Shown here piece by piece: positions 54,140-62,342 of a stretch of DNA of 64,000 bases. The translations under genes were made by a program, and so were the position numbers. How positions within the stretch are numbered: the first letter of the stretch is position 1; each line of letters begins with the position of its first letter. Source of the stretch: Sphingomonas hankookensis (GTDB taxonomy: Bacteria > Pseudomonadota > Alphaproteobacteria > Sphingomonadales > Sphingomonadaceae); contig NZ_JAKREV010000003.1 in NCBI RefSeq assembly GCF_022664465.1, positions 248,001 to 312,000 of the forward strand, read 5' to 3'. A model generated the notes under the pieces. That model was given only the letters and a program-made list of their open reading frames with translations, made no database searches and had not been told where the DNA came from.

Positions 54140-54447
54140 CGTCGTCGCTCCTTCTACTATTAAAGTAGAATCTAAATAGATGGTTGGAAGAGGTTGGGCG
54201 GTGGATATCGGGGCTTATGGTGGATTGCCCGAAATGCCAACAGATTGACGCCGCGAACCCCACGCAAACCCGCCGATTCACGCTGTGTCATCCACACTAT
54301 CCACAGCCTGTGGGTTGAATCGCTGCCTGTGCCGGGATTGTGGATAAGCTGGGCATGAAAACCGGCTTCCCCACAGCTTGGCGGCGGGTCCGAGTTACGC
54401 TAGCCCCTGCCCCCGAGTTATCCACAGCCTTGTGCAGAAAGGCGCCC
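54140..54447. other. Probable chromosomal replication origin (oriC)
   Basis: 308 bp between divergent hemE and ppsR, the Caulobacter and Rickettsia oriC position. It contains DnaA boxes TTATCCACA at 54418-54426 and, reversed, 54339-54347; near matches TCATCCACA (54288-54296) and CTATCCACA (54297-54305) lie in direct contact. A weaker TTCCCCACA is at 54367. An AT-rich patch (54150-54182) in GC-rich surroundings could be the unwinding element. Gene direction switches here. Confidence 0.85.
54152..54170. promoter_or_regulatory. Dyad at the hemE ribosome site / AT-rich edge of oriC
   Basis: TTCTACTATTAAAGTAGAA has 7-bp arms around five bases. It overlaps the AAGGAG of hemE and includes TTAA followed seven bases later by TCTA, near the CtrA pattern TTAA-N7-TTAA. 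Operator or CtrA-like site are both only suggestions. Confidence 0.4.
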
Positions 54448-55266
54448 ATGCGGCTGCACCTCCACCTCTTGTCCGACTCCACCGGCGAAACGCTGGAGAA
54501 TATCGCAAAGGCGGCGCTGGCGCAGTTCGACGATGTCGACACGATGCGCCATTTCTGGCCGATGGTCCGCTCCGAAACCCATCTCGAACGCATCCTGGCC
54601 GAGATCACGGTCAATCCCGGGCTGGTGCTCTATACGCTGGTCAACCCGGCGATCCGGCGGATGCTGGAGGCGCGCTGCGCCGCATTAGGCCTGCCGATCG
54701 TCGCGCCGATGGACGCGGTCAGCAACGCGCTGTCCAACCTGCTGGGGCAGGAGGCGAAGGCACGACCGGGTCGGCAGCACAGCCTCGACGCCGCCTATTT
54801 TGCCCGCGTCGATGCGATCCAATGGACCATCGGCCATGACGACGGCATCGCGTCGGAGGATTGGGAAGAGGCCGATATCGTACTGGCCGGCGTCTCGCGC
54901 TCGTCGAAGACGCCGACATCGATCTACCTCGCCAATCGTGGGTACAAGACGGCGAACATCCCGATCGTCGTCGAAAGCCCGCCGCCGCCGATCCTGTTCA
55001 CGCTGAAGAACCCGCTGGTCGTCGGGCTGACCACCAGCGCCGACCGGCTGATCGCGATCCGCCGCAATCGGCTGCTGTCGCTCAACCAGATGCCCGACAC
55101 CGACTATGTCGAACAGGATGCGGTGGTGAAGGAACTGTCCTATGCCCGGCGGATGTTCGCCGACAATGGCTGGCCGGTAATCGACGTCACCCGCCGCTCG
55201 ATCGAGGAAACGGCGGCGGCGATCATCACCCTGTGCAACGATCGCAAGCTGGAGCAGCGCGCATGA
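54448..55266 (+). CDS. ppsR: PEP synthetase regulatory protein (DUF299, PpsR-type)
   Basis: 272 residues. It begins MRLHLHLLSDSTGETLENIA. The P-loop-like GVSRSSKTPTSIYLANRGYK and the HFWPMVRSETHL region are family signatures. This bifunctional kinase/phosphotransferase regulates PEP synthetase or pyruvate phosphate dikinase. It is the gene immediately right of oriC in other alphaproteobacteria. GAAAGG precedes the ATG by 7 nt. It overlaps maf by 4 bp (ATGA). Confidence 0.94.
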   Translation: MRLHLHLLSDSTGETLENIAKAALAQFDDVDTMRHFWPMVRSETHLERILAEITVNPGLVLYTLVNPAIRRMLEARCAALGLPIVAPMDAVSNALSNLLGQEAKARPGRQHSLDAAYFARVDAIQWTIGHDDGIASEDWEEADIVLAGVSRSSKTPTSIYLANRGYKTANIPIVVESPPPPILFTLKNPLVVGLTTSADRLIAIRRNRLLSLNQMPDTDYVEQDAVVKELSYARRMFADNGWPVIDVTRRSIEETAAAIITLCNDRKLEQRA

Positions 55267-55859
55267 GCTTCGTCCTCGCCTCGCTGAGCGCCACCCGCCG
55301 CGCGATGCTCGACGCCGCCGGTATTCCGCACGATGCGATGGCGAGCGGGCTGGACGAGGAAGCGGCCAAGGCGGCGCTGGCCGCCGAAGCGCTCAAGCCC
55401 CGCGATCTTGCCGATGCGCTGGCCGAGATGAAGGCGATGCGCGCCGCGACCCGCGTGCCCGGCACGCTGGTGCTGGGCGGGGACTCGGTCGTCGCGCTCG
55501 CCGACGGCACCGTGCTCGACAAGCCGGTCGATCGCGCCGATGCCGCCGCGCATCTGCGCGCACTGTCGGGCGGACGCCACGACCTGTTCAGCGCGGCGGT
55601 GTTCGTCGAGGGTGGCCAGCCGGTATGGCGCCATATCGGCCACGCGAAGCTGACCGTCCGTCCCTTGTCCGAGGGGTTCATCGAAACCTATCTCGACGCC
55701 GAATGGCCCGCCATTGCCGGCTGCGTCGGCTGTTTCCGGATCGAGGGGCCGGGCGTGCAGCTGTTCGACCGGATCGACGGCGATCACTGGACGATCCTCG
55801 GCATGCCGCTGCTCGAAATCGCGCGCTATCTGCGCCAACGGGGAAAACTGCCCGCATGA
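55263..55859 (+). CDS. maf: Maf family nucleotide pyrophosphatase
   Basis: 198 residues. Start SFVLASLSATRRAMLDAAGI, Asp in LGGDSVVALADGTVLDKP and LSGGRHDLFSAAV follow the Maf/YceF pattern for hydrolysis of (modified) nucleoside triphosphates. The usual first motif SxSPRR is SLSATRR here. It overlaps aroE by 4 bp. Confidence 0.92.
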   Translation: MSFVLASLSATRRAMLDAAGIPHDAMASGLDEEAAKAALAAEALKPRDLADALAEMKAMRAATRVPGTLVLGGDSVVALADGTVLDKPVDRADAAAHLRALSGGRHDLFSAAVFVEGGQPVWRHIGHAKLTVRPLSEGFIETYLDAEWPAIAGCVGCFRIEGPGVQLFDRIDGDHWTILGMPLLEIARYLRQRGKLPA

Positions 55860-56665
55860 AGCCTTATGCAGAAGTGATCGGCGATCCGATCGCCCATAGC
55901 AAGTCACCGGTTATCCACAGCTTCTGGCTCGACCAGCTCGGCCTTGATGCCGAGTACCGAACGTTCCACGTGAAACCTGACGACCTCGCCGCCTATTTTG
56001 CCGAGCGTCGCAGCGATCCGCACTGGCGCGGGTGCAACGTCACCGTCCCGCACAAGCTGGCGGCGCTCGACCATGTCGCCGATCCGGGCGACGTTCGCGG
56101 CTCGATCGGCGCGATCAACACCGTGTTCCGCGGACCCGAAGGCGACTGGATCGGTACCAACACCGATGCGGCGGGATTCCATGCGCCGATCGCCGGGCTT
56201 GACCTCACGCGGCAACCGGTGGCGGTGATCGGTGCCGGCGGCGCAGCACGCGCGATCCTGTTCGCGCTGTCGAAGCTCGGCGTCGGGCGCGTCACCGTGC
56301 TTAACCGCAACCCGCTCAAGGCCGCCGCGCTGCTGTCGACCTTCGGACTGAAGGGCGACGCGCTCCCCCTCACCGCCCCGCTGCCGGCGGCCAAACTGCT
56401 GGTCAACGCCAGCACGCTCGGCATGACCGGACAGCCGCCACTGGCGATCGATCTGACGCCATTGCCCGACGATGCCGTCGTCTACGACGCGGTATACGCC
56501 CCGATCGAGACGCCACTGCTGGTCCAGGCGCATGATCGCGGGCTCGACACCGTCGACGGCCTCGAAATGCTGGTCGGGCAGGCGGCGCTGGCGTTCGAAC
56601 TGTTCTTTGGGCAAGCCCCGCCGCGCGACCGCGACGAGGAATTGCGCGCGCGATTGCTGGCGTGA
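55856..56665 (+). CDS. aroE: Shikimate dehydrogenase
   Basis: 269 residues. SKSPVIHSFW binds shikimate, NVTVPHK has the catalytic Lys, and NADPH binds at AVIGAGGAARAILFAL and NRNPLK. It catalyses the fourth step of the shikimate pathway. It contains a perfect DnaA box (55911-55919) and a parS-like site (55962-55977). Confidence 0.96.
   Translation: MKPYAEVIGDPIAHSKSPVIHSFWLDQLGLDAEYRTFHVKPDDLAAYFAERRSDPHWRGCNVTVPHKLAALDHVADPGDVRGSIGAINTVFRGPEGDWIGTNTDAAGFHAPIAGLDLTRQPVAVIGAGGAARAILFALSKLGVGRVTVLNRNPLKAAALLSTFGLKGDALPLTAPLPAAKLLVNASTLGMTGQPPLAIDLTPLPDDAVVYDAVYAPIETPLLVQAHDRGLDTVDGLEMLVGQAALAFELFFGQAPPRDRDEELRARLLA
55962..55977. other. parS-like site 4, inside aroE
   Basis: CGTTCCACGTGAAACC, read in the aroE frame as TFHVKP. 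It carries the same CCACGTGAAAC core as site 2 and lies about 1.5 kb right of oriC. Confidence 0.75.
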
Positions 56666-56684
56666 ACCTGTCCCGACCCAAGCC

Positions 56685-56768
56685 GTACCCCCGCGCAGGC
56701 GGGGGTCCAGAGCGTCAAACGCAAACGTCGCTTGGCTTGGCTCTGGATCCCCGCCTTCGCGGGGATAC
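56685..56768. repeat. Palindromic intergenic repeat, CCCGCG-type
   Basis: Left arm GTACCCCCGCGCAGGCGGGG, right arm CCCCGCCTTCGCGGGGATAC, with inner GTCCAGAGC facing GCTCTGGAT. It lies between aroE and coaE on the same strand. Confidence 0.85.
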
Positions 56769-56786
56769 GGGGGTGGACGCATATCG

Positions 56787-57383
56787 ATGACCCACATCCT
56801 CGGCCTCACCGGATCGATCGGCATGGGCAAGTCGACCGTCGCCCATATGTTCCGCGACCTTGGCGTCCCCGTCTTCGATGCCGACGCGACCGTCCACATG
56901 CTGCAAGGCCCCGGCGGCGCCCTCCTACCCGCGATCGAAGCTGCCTTCCCCGGCACCACCAGCCCGAACGGCCTCGACCGCCCCGCCCTGCGCACCCGCA
57001 TCTTCGACGACACAGCCGCCCGCCGGAGACTGGAAGCGATCGTCCACCCCGCGGTCGCCGCCGAACGTCAGCGCTTCCTCGACACCCACGCCGCCGCCCC
57101 GCTGATCGTCCTCGACGTACCGCTGCTGTTCGAAACCGGCGGCGACTCTCGCTGCGACTCCGTCGCCGTCGTCTCTGCCGCGCCCGAGGTACAGCGTGCC
57201 CGCGTCCTCGCCCGTCCCGGCATGACCGAGTCGGCCTTCGCCGCGATTCTTGCCACGCAAATGCCCGACGCCGAAAAACGCGCCCGCGCCCAACATCTTA
57301 TCCACACCGACACGACACTCGCCGCAACCCGCGCGCAAGTCGCCGCGCTGGTCGCTTGCATGGTCCCTCCCGAAGGCGGATAA
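56787..57383 (+). CDS. coaE: Dephospho-CoA kinase
   Basis: 198 residues. P-loop LGLTGSIGMGKSTVAHMF and the DVPLLFETGGDSRCDSVAVV segment define CoaE, the last CoA biosynthesis enzyme. It contains a perfect DnaA box at 57298. It follows the repeat at 56685. Confidence 0.95.
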   Translation: MTHILGLTGSIGMGKSTVAHMFRDLGVPVFDADATVHMLQGPGGALLPAIEAAFPGTTSPNGLDRPALRTRIFDDTAARRRLEAIVHPAVAAERQRFLDTHAAAPLIVLDVPLLFETGGDSRCDSVAVVSAAPEVQRARVLARPGMTESAFAAILATQMPDAEKRARAQHLIHTDTTLAATRAQVAALVACMVPPEGG

Positions 57384-57390
57384 GGTGGGA

Positions 57391-58077
57391 ATGCGTGAAA
57401 TCGTGTTCGATACCGAAACCACCGGCTTCAAATTTTCGGAAGGCGACCGACTGGTCGAAATCGGATGCGTCGAACTGGTCAACCGGGTCGAAACCGGCGC
57501 CACCTTCCACGCCTATTTCAATCCCGGCCGCGCGATGCCGAAGGAAGCGGAGGCGGTGCATGGCCTGTCCGACGCGTTCCTGTCCGACAAGCCGGCCTTC
57601 CACACCGCGATCGACGACCTGCTCGCCTTTATCGGCGACAGCCCGCTGATCGCGCACAATGCCAGTTTCGACTTCGGCTTCCTGAACGGCGAACTGGGCG
57701 CGTGCGGGCGCGATGCGATCTGCCTGTCGCGGATGGTCGACACCCTCGCCATCGCGCGCAGCCGCCATCCCGGTGCCAAGCACACGCTCGACGCGCTGTG
57801 CGTCCGCTTCGGCATCGACCGCAGCCGCCGTGTGCTGCACGGCGCGCTGCTCGACGCGCAGCTGCTGGCGCAGGTCTATGTCGAACTGATGGGCGGTCGT
57901 CAGATCGGCTTCGGTCTCGACGCCACGCCGACGCTGGTGGCGGAGGTGATCGATGCCGTCGCTCCCTCCCGCGCGCGTCCGCCCCGCCAGTTTTCGGCCA
58001 GCGCGGCCGAACTCGCCGTCCACGCCGCCTTCGTCGGCACGTTGAAGGACCCGTTATGGGGCCCGTCGCCGACCTGA
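57391..58077 (+). CDS. dnaQ: DNA polymerase III epsilon subunit (DnaQ)
   Basis: 228 residues. Exo I IVFDTETTGF, Exo II IAHNASFDFGFL and Exo III HGALLDAQLLA with the preceding Asp motif are all present. It is the proofreading 3'-5' exonuclease. The C-terminal polymerase-binding tail ends LKDPLWGP. I chose the ATG at 57391 (AAGGTGGGA just upstream). Confidence 0.96.
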   Translation: MREIVFDTETTGFKFSEGDRLVEIGCVELVNRVETGATFHAYFNPGRAMPKEAEAVHGLSDAFLSDKPAFHTAIDDLLAFIGDSPLIAHNASFDFGFLNGELGACGRDAICLSRMVDTLAIARSRHPGAKHTLDALCVRFGIDRSRRVLHGALLDAQLLAQVYVELMGGRQIGFGLDATPTLVAEVIDAVAPSRARPPRQFSASAAELAVHAAFVGTLKDPLWGPSPT

Positions 58078-58136
58078 GGCGTTGACACCACCCGCTTTGA
58101 GCGGCTCACACGATTATCACAACGACGGAGGATTAC

Positions 58137-58736
58137 ATGGACATCCGGGTTTCGGGGCACCAGGTCGATACTGGGGACGCACTGAAGGTGATGGTCCAGG
58201 AGCGACTCCAGGGCATTGCGGACAAATATTTCCAGCGCGCGATTTCTTCGACGGTCACGTTCGGCAAGGGGCCGCACGACAACGGGTTCATCTGCGACAT
58301 CGTCTGTCACGTCACGCAGGGCCTCGTGCTGAAAGGGCATAACACCGGACAGGAGGCACAGGGCGCGTTCGTCGGTGCCGCCGACAAGATCGAAAAGCAG
58401 CTGCGTCGCTACACCCGCCGCCTGAAGGACCGCAACGCTGCGCAGGCCGCGGCGATCAACGAAGCCGGCGGCTACGACAATGGCTATGACAATGCCGGCT
58501 ACACCGTGTTCAACGGTGGCGAGCAGGAGGAAGAGGACGTTGCCGACGCCCCGCTGATCATCGCCGAAACGCGGGTCGACGTGCCCGATGCCAGCGTGTC
58601 CGACGCGGTGATGATGCTCGATCTGCGCAACACCAACGCCCTGCTGTTCAAGAACAGCGGCACCGGATTGTTCAACATGGTCTATCGCCGCCACGACGGC
58701 ACGATCGGCTGGGTCGAGCCCAATCGCGCGGCATAA
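58137..58736 (+). CDS. hpf: Long ribosome hibernation promoting factor
   Basis: 199 residues. The N-terminal RaiA/YfiA fold is MDIRVSGHQVDTGDALKVMV; a linker follows, then a C-terminal dimerisation domain (VSDAVMMLDLRNTNALLFKN). That is the long HPF form which makes 100S dimers by itself. A very strong GGAGGA precedes the ATG. It abuts ptsN. Confidence 0.95.
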   Translation: MDIRVSGHQVDTGDALKVMVQERLQGIADKYFQRAISSTVTFGKGPHDNGFICDIVCHVTQGLVLKGHNTGQEAQGAFVGAADKIEKQLRRYTRRLKDRNAAQAAAINEAGGYDNGYDNAGYTVFNGGEQEEEDVADAPLIIAETRVDVPDASVSDAVMMLDLRNTNALLFKNSGTGLFNMVYRRHDGTIGWVEPNRAA

Positions 58737-59204
58737 GTGTACGATTTCCATGATCTCGTGACGCCGGAAACGGTGCTGGCGGACATTGCCGCCGGCACCC
58801 GCAAGGCGTTGTTCGCGCATATCGCCGGCGTCGCCGAACGACGTTGCGGGATCGCGGCGAAGCTCGTCGCCGACCGTCTGTCCGACCGGGAAAAACTCGG
58901 GACGACGGCGTTCGGCGGCGGCATCGCCATCCCCCATGCGCGGATCGACAGCCCGGACGGCGTCTGCGGCATCTTCGTCCGGCTCGATCGGCCGATCGAT
59001 TTCGGCGCGGTCGACGAACTGCCGGTGGACCTGATCTTTGCGCTGTTCTCCCCGGCCGATGCCGGCAGCGACCATCTGAAGGCGCTGGCGAGGGTATCAC
59101 GTGCGCTGCGCGATGCGGCGTTCCGTGCGAAGCTGCGCGGGGCCGGATCGTCCGATGCACTCTACGCGCTGTTGTCGGGCGTCGAGGCGCGTGACGCCGC
59201 CTGA
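58737..59204 (+). CDS. ptsN: Nitrogen-regulatory PTS IIA protein PtsN
   Basis: 155 residues from a GTG that immediately follows the hpf stop. Fold type EIIA-Ntr, with the phospho-acceptor His67 in GIAIPHARIDSPDG. It acts in the PTS-Ntr phosphorelay tied to nitrogen, potassium and stringent-response control. In many proteobacteria it is linked to rpoN; rpoN is not in this window. Confidence 0.94.
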   Translation: MYDFHDLVTPETVLADIAAGTRKALFAHIAGVAERRCGIAAKLVADRLSDREKLGTTAFGGGIAIPHARIDSPDGVCGIFVRLDRPIDFGAVDELPVDLIFALFSPADAGSDHLKALARVSRALRDAAFRAKLRGAGSSDALYALLSGVEARDAA

Positions 59205-59655
59205 CACGCCCGCCGGAGAGGCGGCGCATTTCCGGGCGCTGGAGGCGCTCTACGCTGCCGCGCCGATCAACCGCCTGTTCGATTCGCGGCTGGAGATCGT
59301 TACCGCCGGCGTCGCGCGCATCCACTTCGCGATCGACGAACGCCATTTCCATGCTGCCGGGGCGGCGCATGGCACCACCTATTTCAAGATGCTCGACGAC
59401 GCGGCCTTCTACGCCGCCAACAGCCTCGTTACCGATCGTTTCCTGCTGACCACGGCATTCAACTTGTTGCTGCAACGTCCGCTGGGCCCGGGTCGGGTGA
59501 TCGCTGAGGGCCGCTGGGTTTCCGGCAAGCGCCGCGTGTTTATCGCCGACGCGCATCTGATCGATGCCGAGGGGGAGGAAGCCGCGCGCGGTACCGGCAC
59601 CTTCATGAAGAGCCGCATCCCGCTTGCCACCCTGCCCGGCTATGCCGGCCGGTGA
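59191..59655 (+). CDS. PaaI-type hotdog-fold thioesterase
   Basis: 154 residues from GTG 59191, overlapping ptsN by 14 bp. The hotdog fold motif HAAGAAHGTTYFKMLDDAAF and the C-terminal VSGKRRVFIADAHLIDAEGE are typical of PaaI/YiiD-type acyl-CoA thioesterases. Substrate unknown. It overlaps the DUF1491 gene by 4 bp (GTGA). Confidence 0.85.
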   Translation: MTPPDTPAGEAAHFRALEALYAAAPINRLFDSRLEIVTAGVARIHFAIDERHFHAAGAAHGTTYFKMLDDAAFYAANSLVTDRFLLTTAFNLLLQRPLGPGRVIAEGRWVSGKRRVFIADAHLIDAEGEEAARGTGTFMKSRIPLATLPGYAGR

Positions 59656-59987
59656 GCGACTGGCCGACCGCGCTGCGTGTCAACGCCTTCGTCCGCGCCG
59701 TCGAGAATGCCGGCGGCAGCGCGACGGTACTCGCGCGCGGCGACCGCGACTCGGGTGTAATCCTGCTGCTCGCGATCGATCGCGACGGCACTGCCCGGCT
59801 GCTGGAGCGTGAGCGCGATCTCGACGGGCGCACCCGTATCGTCCGGCGCAAACCCGATCTGGTAGGGGAAGCGGCACTGACCCCCTATTGGCAGGATCGG
59901 CGGCAGCGCGACCCCGATCTGTGGGTGGTGGAGGCGATCGTCGCAGCAGCCGAACCGCTCGCCGCTGAAACGCTGTGGGCCGATTGA
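59652..59987 (+). CDS. DUF1491 family protein
   Basis: 111 residues from GTG: MSDWPTALRVNAFVRAVENA, GVILLLAIDRDGTARLLERE and QRDPDLWVVEAI. It is a compact beta-rich fold, restricted mostly to alphaproteobacteria. No function known. Last gene of the tight hpf-ptsN-thioesterase run. Confidence 0.82.
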   Translation: MSDWPTALRVNAFVRAVENAGGSATVLARGDRDSGVILLLAIDRDGTARLLERERDLDGRTRIVRRKPDLVGEAALTPYWQDRRQRDPDLWVVEAIVAAAEPLAAETLWAD

Positions 59988-60088
59988 CCGTCCGACTCAC
60001 CCGACCCTAAGCGCTCGTTATCGGATACACGCGCTGGATCGACTTGGGGTTTCGGGTCGATGGCGCAGTCGGGGGGCAGGCGCCAGGG

Positions 60089-60106
60089 GTTCCGTTTCGA
60101 CGGAAC
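60089..60106 (+). other. Small perfect hairpin in the leader of the cell-wall hydrolase
   Basis: GTTCCGTTTCGACGGAAC: a seven-pair stem with a TTCG loop, 40 bp before the ATG at 60146. It could stabilise the 5' leader or end the upstream transcript. Confidence 0.4.
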
Positions 60107-60145
60107 GGGTTGGGCGCGTCGGTTCACCGCATAGTAGTGACGACG

Positions 60146-60784
60146 ATGACGCTGCGCTTCCCCATGGCGATCCTCGCCGCCATGACGTTTGTTGCCGGTC
60201 TGGCCGCCCCTGCTTCGGCAGAAGAAGCCGCCATCCCGACACGGGTCACCAACCTGTCGGTCCCGGCAAAGGTTCCCGTCCAGTTCGCCGCTCCCGCCGA
60301 AATCGTTCAGGCGGTGCCGACCCCCGCCGCAGCGACGCCCGATGCGATCCCCGCTGCGACCGATGATACCGATCACGCTACCCTCGCCGCCGCCGTCGCC
60401 GCGCAGAGCGCCGTGATCGATGACGAGGAACTCAACTGCATCGCGATCGGCGTCTATTACGAATCGAAGGGTGAGCCGCTCGCGGGCCAGCTCGCCGTGG
60501 CCGACGTCATCCTCAACCGCGCCAATTCGGGTCGTTTCCCGGCCTCTGCCTGCGGTGTCCTGACCCAGCGCAGCCAGTTCTCGTTCGTGAAGGGCGGTCG
60601 CCTGCCCGACGTCGACACCAGCCGCCCGGCATGGAAGACCGCGGTCGCCATCGCCCGTATCGCTCGCGACGAGCTGTGGAAAAGTCCGGCAAAGGGCGCG
60701 CTGTTCTTCCACGCCCGCCGCGTCAGCCCGAACTGGGGCAAGACCCGTGTCGCCTCGCTCGGCAACCACATCTTCTACCGCTAA
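60146..60784 (+). CDS. Cell wall hydrolase, SleB (Hydrolase_2) family
   Basis: 212 residues. Signal peptide, then a Pro/Ala-rich linker, and the catalytic domain from about residue 92: NCIAIGVYYESKGEPLAGQL, then ADVILNRANSGRFPASACGV and TQRSQFSFVKGG. The Glu in YYESKGE is the probable catalytic residue. It resembles spore-cortex lytic SleB, here in a Gram-negative periplasm. A longer frame upstream lacks a signal sequence and was not used. Confidence 0.9.
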   Translation: MTLRFPMAILAAMTFVAGLAAPASAEEAAIPTRVTNLSVPAKVPVQFAAPAEIVQAVPTPAAATPDAIPAATDDTDHATLAAAVAAQSAVIDDEELNCIAIGVYYESKGEPLAGQLAVADVILNRANSGRFPASACGVLTQRSQFSFVKGGRLPDVDTSRPAWKTAVAIARIARDELWKSPAKGALFFHARRVSPNWGKTRVASLGNHIFYR

Positions 60785-60824
60785 ATCCCTTTCCCCGTTC
60801 GCATAATGTTCCTATAAGGCGGCA

Positions 60825-61322
60825 ATGGCCAGCCTTGCCCCGGGCGCACTACCGCCCGCTCCCGACACCCATCCGCTGATCGCTGCCGAAGTCGCGCGGG
60901 GCGTTACCCGCATGCTGCTGGCGCACGACCTGACCGCCATGGCCGAAGTCCCGCTCGACGGCGGGCGCCGCGCCGACCTGATGGCGCTCGATGCGCGCGG
61001 GCAGATCGTGATCGTCGAGATCAAGGTGTCGCGCGCCGACCTGCTCGGCGACGGCAAATGGACGGATTATCTCGGGCACTGCGACCGCTATTTCTGGGCG
61101 GTGCCGGCCGGGTTCGACGTATCGCCGCTGTCGGGTGAGGCGTTCCTTCCCGATCGCACCGGCATCATCGTCGCCGACCGCTACGAAGCGACGATCCTGC
61201 GCGAGGCATCGACCACCCCCCTGCCCGCCCATGTCCGCAAACGCTGCACCCTCGCCTTCGCCCGCCGCGCGGCACGGCGGCTGATCGGCGCGGTCGATCC
61301 CGAAGCGATCCAGGGCTTTTAG
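60825..61322 (+). CDS. mmcB: MmcB family DNA repair protein
   Basis: 165 residues: VTRMLLAHDLTAMAEVPLDG, GRRADLMALDARGQIVIVEI and KVSRADLLGDGKWTDYLGHC form a PD-(D/E)xK-like nuclease core. In Caulobacter, MmcB is SOS-induced and protects against mitomycin C. Confidence 0.9.
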   Translation: MASLAPGALPPAPDTHPLIAAEVARGVTRMLLAHDLTAMAEVPLDGGRRADLMALDARGQIVIVEIKVSRADLLGDGKWTDYLGHCDRYFWAVPAGFDVSPLSGEAFLPDRTGIIVADRYEATILREASTTPLPAHVRKRCTLAFARRAARRLIGAVDPEAIQGF

Positions 61323-61326
61323 TAAA

Positions 61327-61381
61327 TCCCTCTCCCATCGGAGAGGGAGGGAGGCGCGCAGCGCCGGAAGGGTGAGGGCGA
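61327..61381. repeat. Imperfect CCCTCTCCC-type repeat
   Basis: CCCTCTCCCATCGGAGAGGG followed by AGGGAGGCGCGCAGCGCCGG and AAGGGTGAGGG. The first 20 bases are a perfect hairpin. The repeat lies 4 bp past mmcB. The rest of the intergenic region (to 61580) shows nothing recognisable. Confidence 0.6.
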
Positions 61382-61580
61382 TCACCGCCGATCGGTTTCG
61401 ACCGTGGCCGCTTTCCTACAACGCGGACCCGTGACAGGCTCGCCGAACGCTCTTTGCCATTGCCGCTGCCGACACGCCCCGCATCACCTGCAACAAACTG
61501 CGTACGAGTGTGAACTTAGTGAACTTTGGACGGGCGCCGGAAATTCTTTCGATAGTTTTCAATAACTTGAAATCCTACGG

Positions 61581-62342
61581 TCAAAACCGCCGCCACAGCG
61601 CTCCCGCCGCCCAGCCGAACCCGATCGACAGCGCTACCGCCGCCAGCCCGTACCACAAAGACGCCTGGTTCGCGGCGATCGCCACGAACCGCTCGAACCC
61701 TGACTTGCGGATATCGATCTCCCGCACCGCCGCCGCCAGCACCCGCCCGTCGCGGATCAGGAAGGTTTCGGCGGTGAACTTGCCCACGGGCACCCGTGCC
61801 GGGATCGTAATCGCCGCGCGGTACAGCACGTCGTCGGTGATCTCGACCGCGCCCGGCGTCTCGCGGTACAGCCCGGCGCGTTCGCGCAAGCCGACGAACC
61901 CTTGCGCGAACCGCGCCTGGTCCTCCGCCGATGTGCCCGCCGCCGGCGACAGCTGCAAACTGTCGAGCCCCAGTTCGTAGATCGCCCGCGTCCGCTCGTC
62001 GACGATCCGGTCGATCGGCCGCGCCGATGCGATGGCATAGAAGGACGGGGCGGAGCGGTAGGAGATGCGGTCGGCATTTACCCAGATTCCGGCAACCTTT
62101 TCCTTCTCGCGCACGACGATCGATTCGGGCGGCCCCTTCACCACCACCACGATCTCCGCCGGCCGGTCGCCCTGCGGCACGCGCCCGCCGGGATAGAGGA
62201 TCGCACCGAACAGCAGCAGCTCGGCCCCGGTGAACGAATAGGCGATCTGCACGTCGCGGGTCGACACGTCGGGCACCAGCACCGGCGCCGCCGCCCCCAT
62301 CGTCAACGGCGCCAGCACGGCGAGGAGCAGCGCGCGCCTCAT
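61581..62342 (-). CDS. TIGR02186 family protein
   Basis: 253 residues. Signal peptide (MRRALLLAVLAPLTMGAAAP), a beta-rich periplasmic domain (QIAYSFTGAELLLFGAILYP, VVVKGPPESIVVREKEKVAG) and a C-terminal membrane anchor (LWYGLAAVALSIGFGWAAGA). The family is a usual companion of TauE/SafE permeases. Role unknown. ATGA overlap with tauE. Confidence 0.85.
   Translation of the reverse strand: MRRALLLAVLAPLTMGAAAPVLVPDVSTRDVQIAYSFTGAELLLFGAILYPGGRVPQGDRPAEIVVVVKGPPESIVVREKEKVAGIWVNADRISYRSAPSFYAIASARPIDRIVDERTRAIYELGLDSLQLSPAAGTSAEDQARFAQGFVGLRERAGLYRETPGAVEITDDVLYRAAITIPARVPVGKFTAETFLIRDGRVLAAAVREIDIRKSGFERFVAIAANQASLWYGLAAVALSIGFGWAAGALWRRF

Noticed and set aside
54164..54300. Possible small RNA or tRNA in the hemE-ppsR gap
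   Set aside because: No cloverleaf, T-arm or terminator could be found; the sequence is better explained as origin DNA with DnaA boxes.
59085..59105. Additional parS site (CACGTG near 59098 in ptsN)
   Set aside because: Only the central six bases match; flanks do not form the 16-bp dyad.
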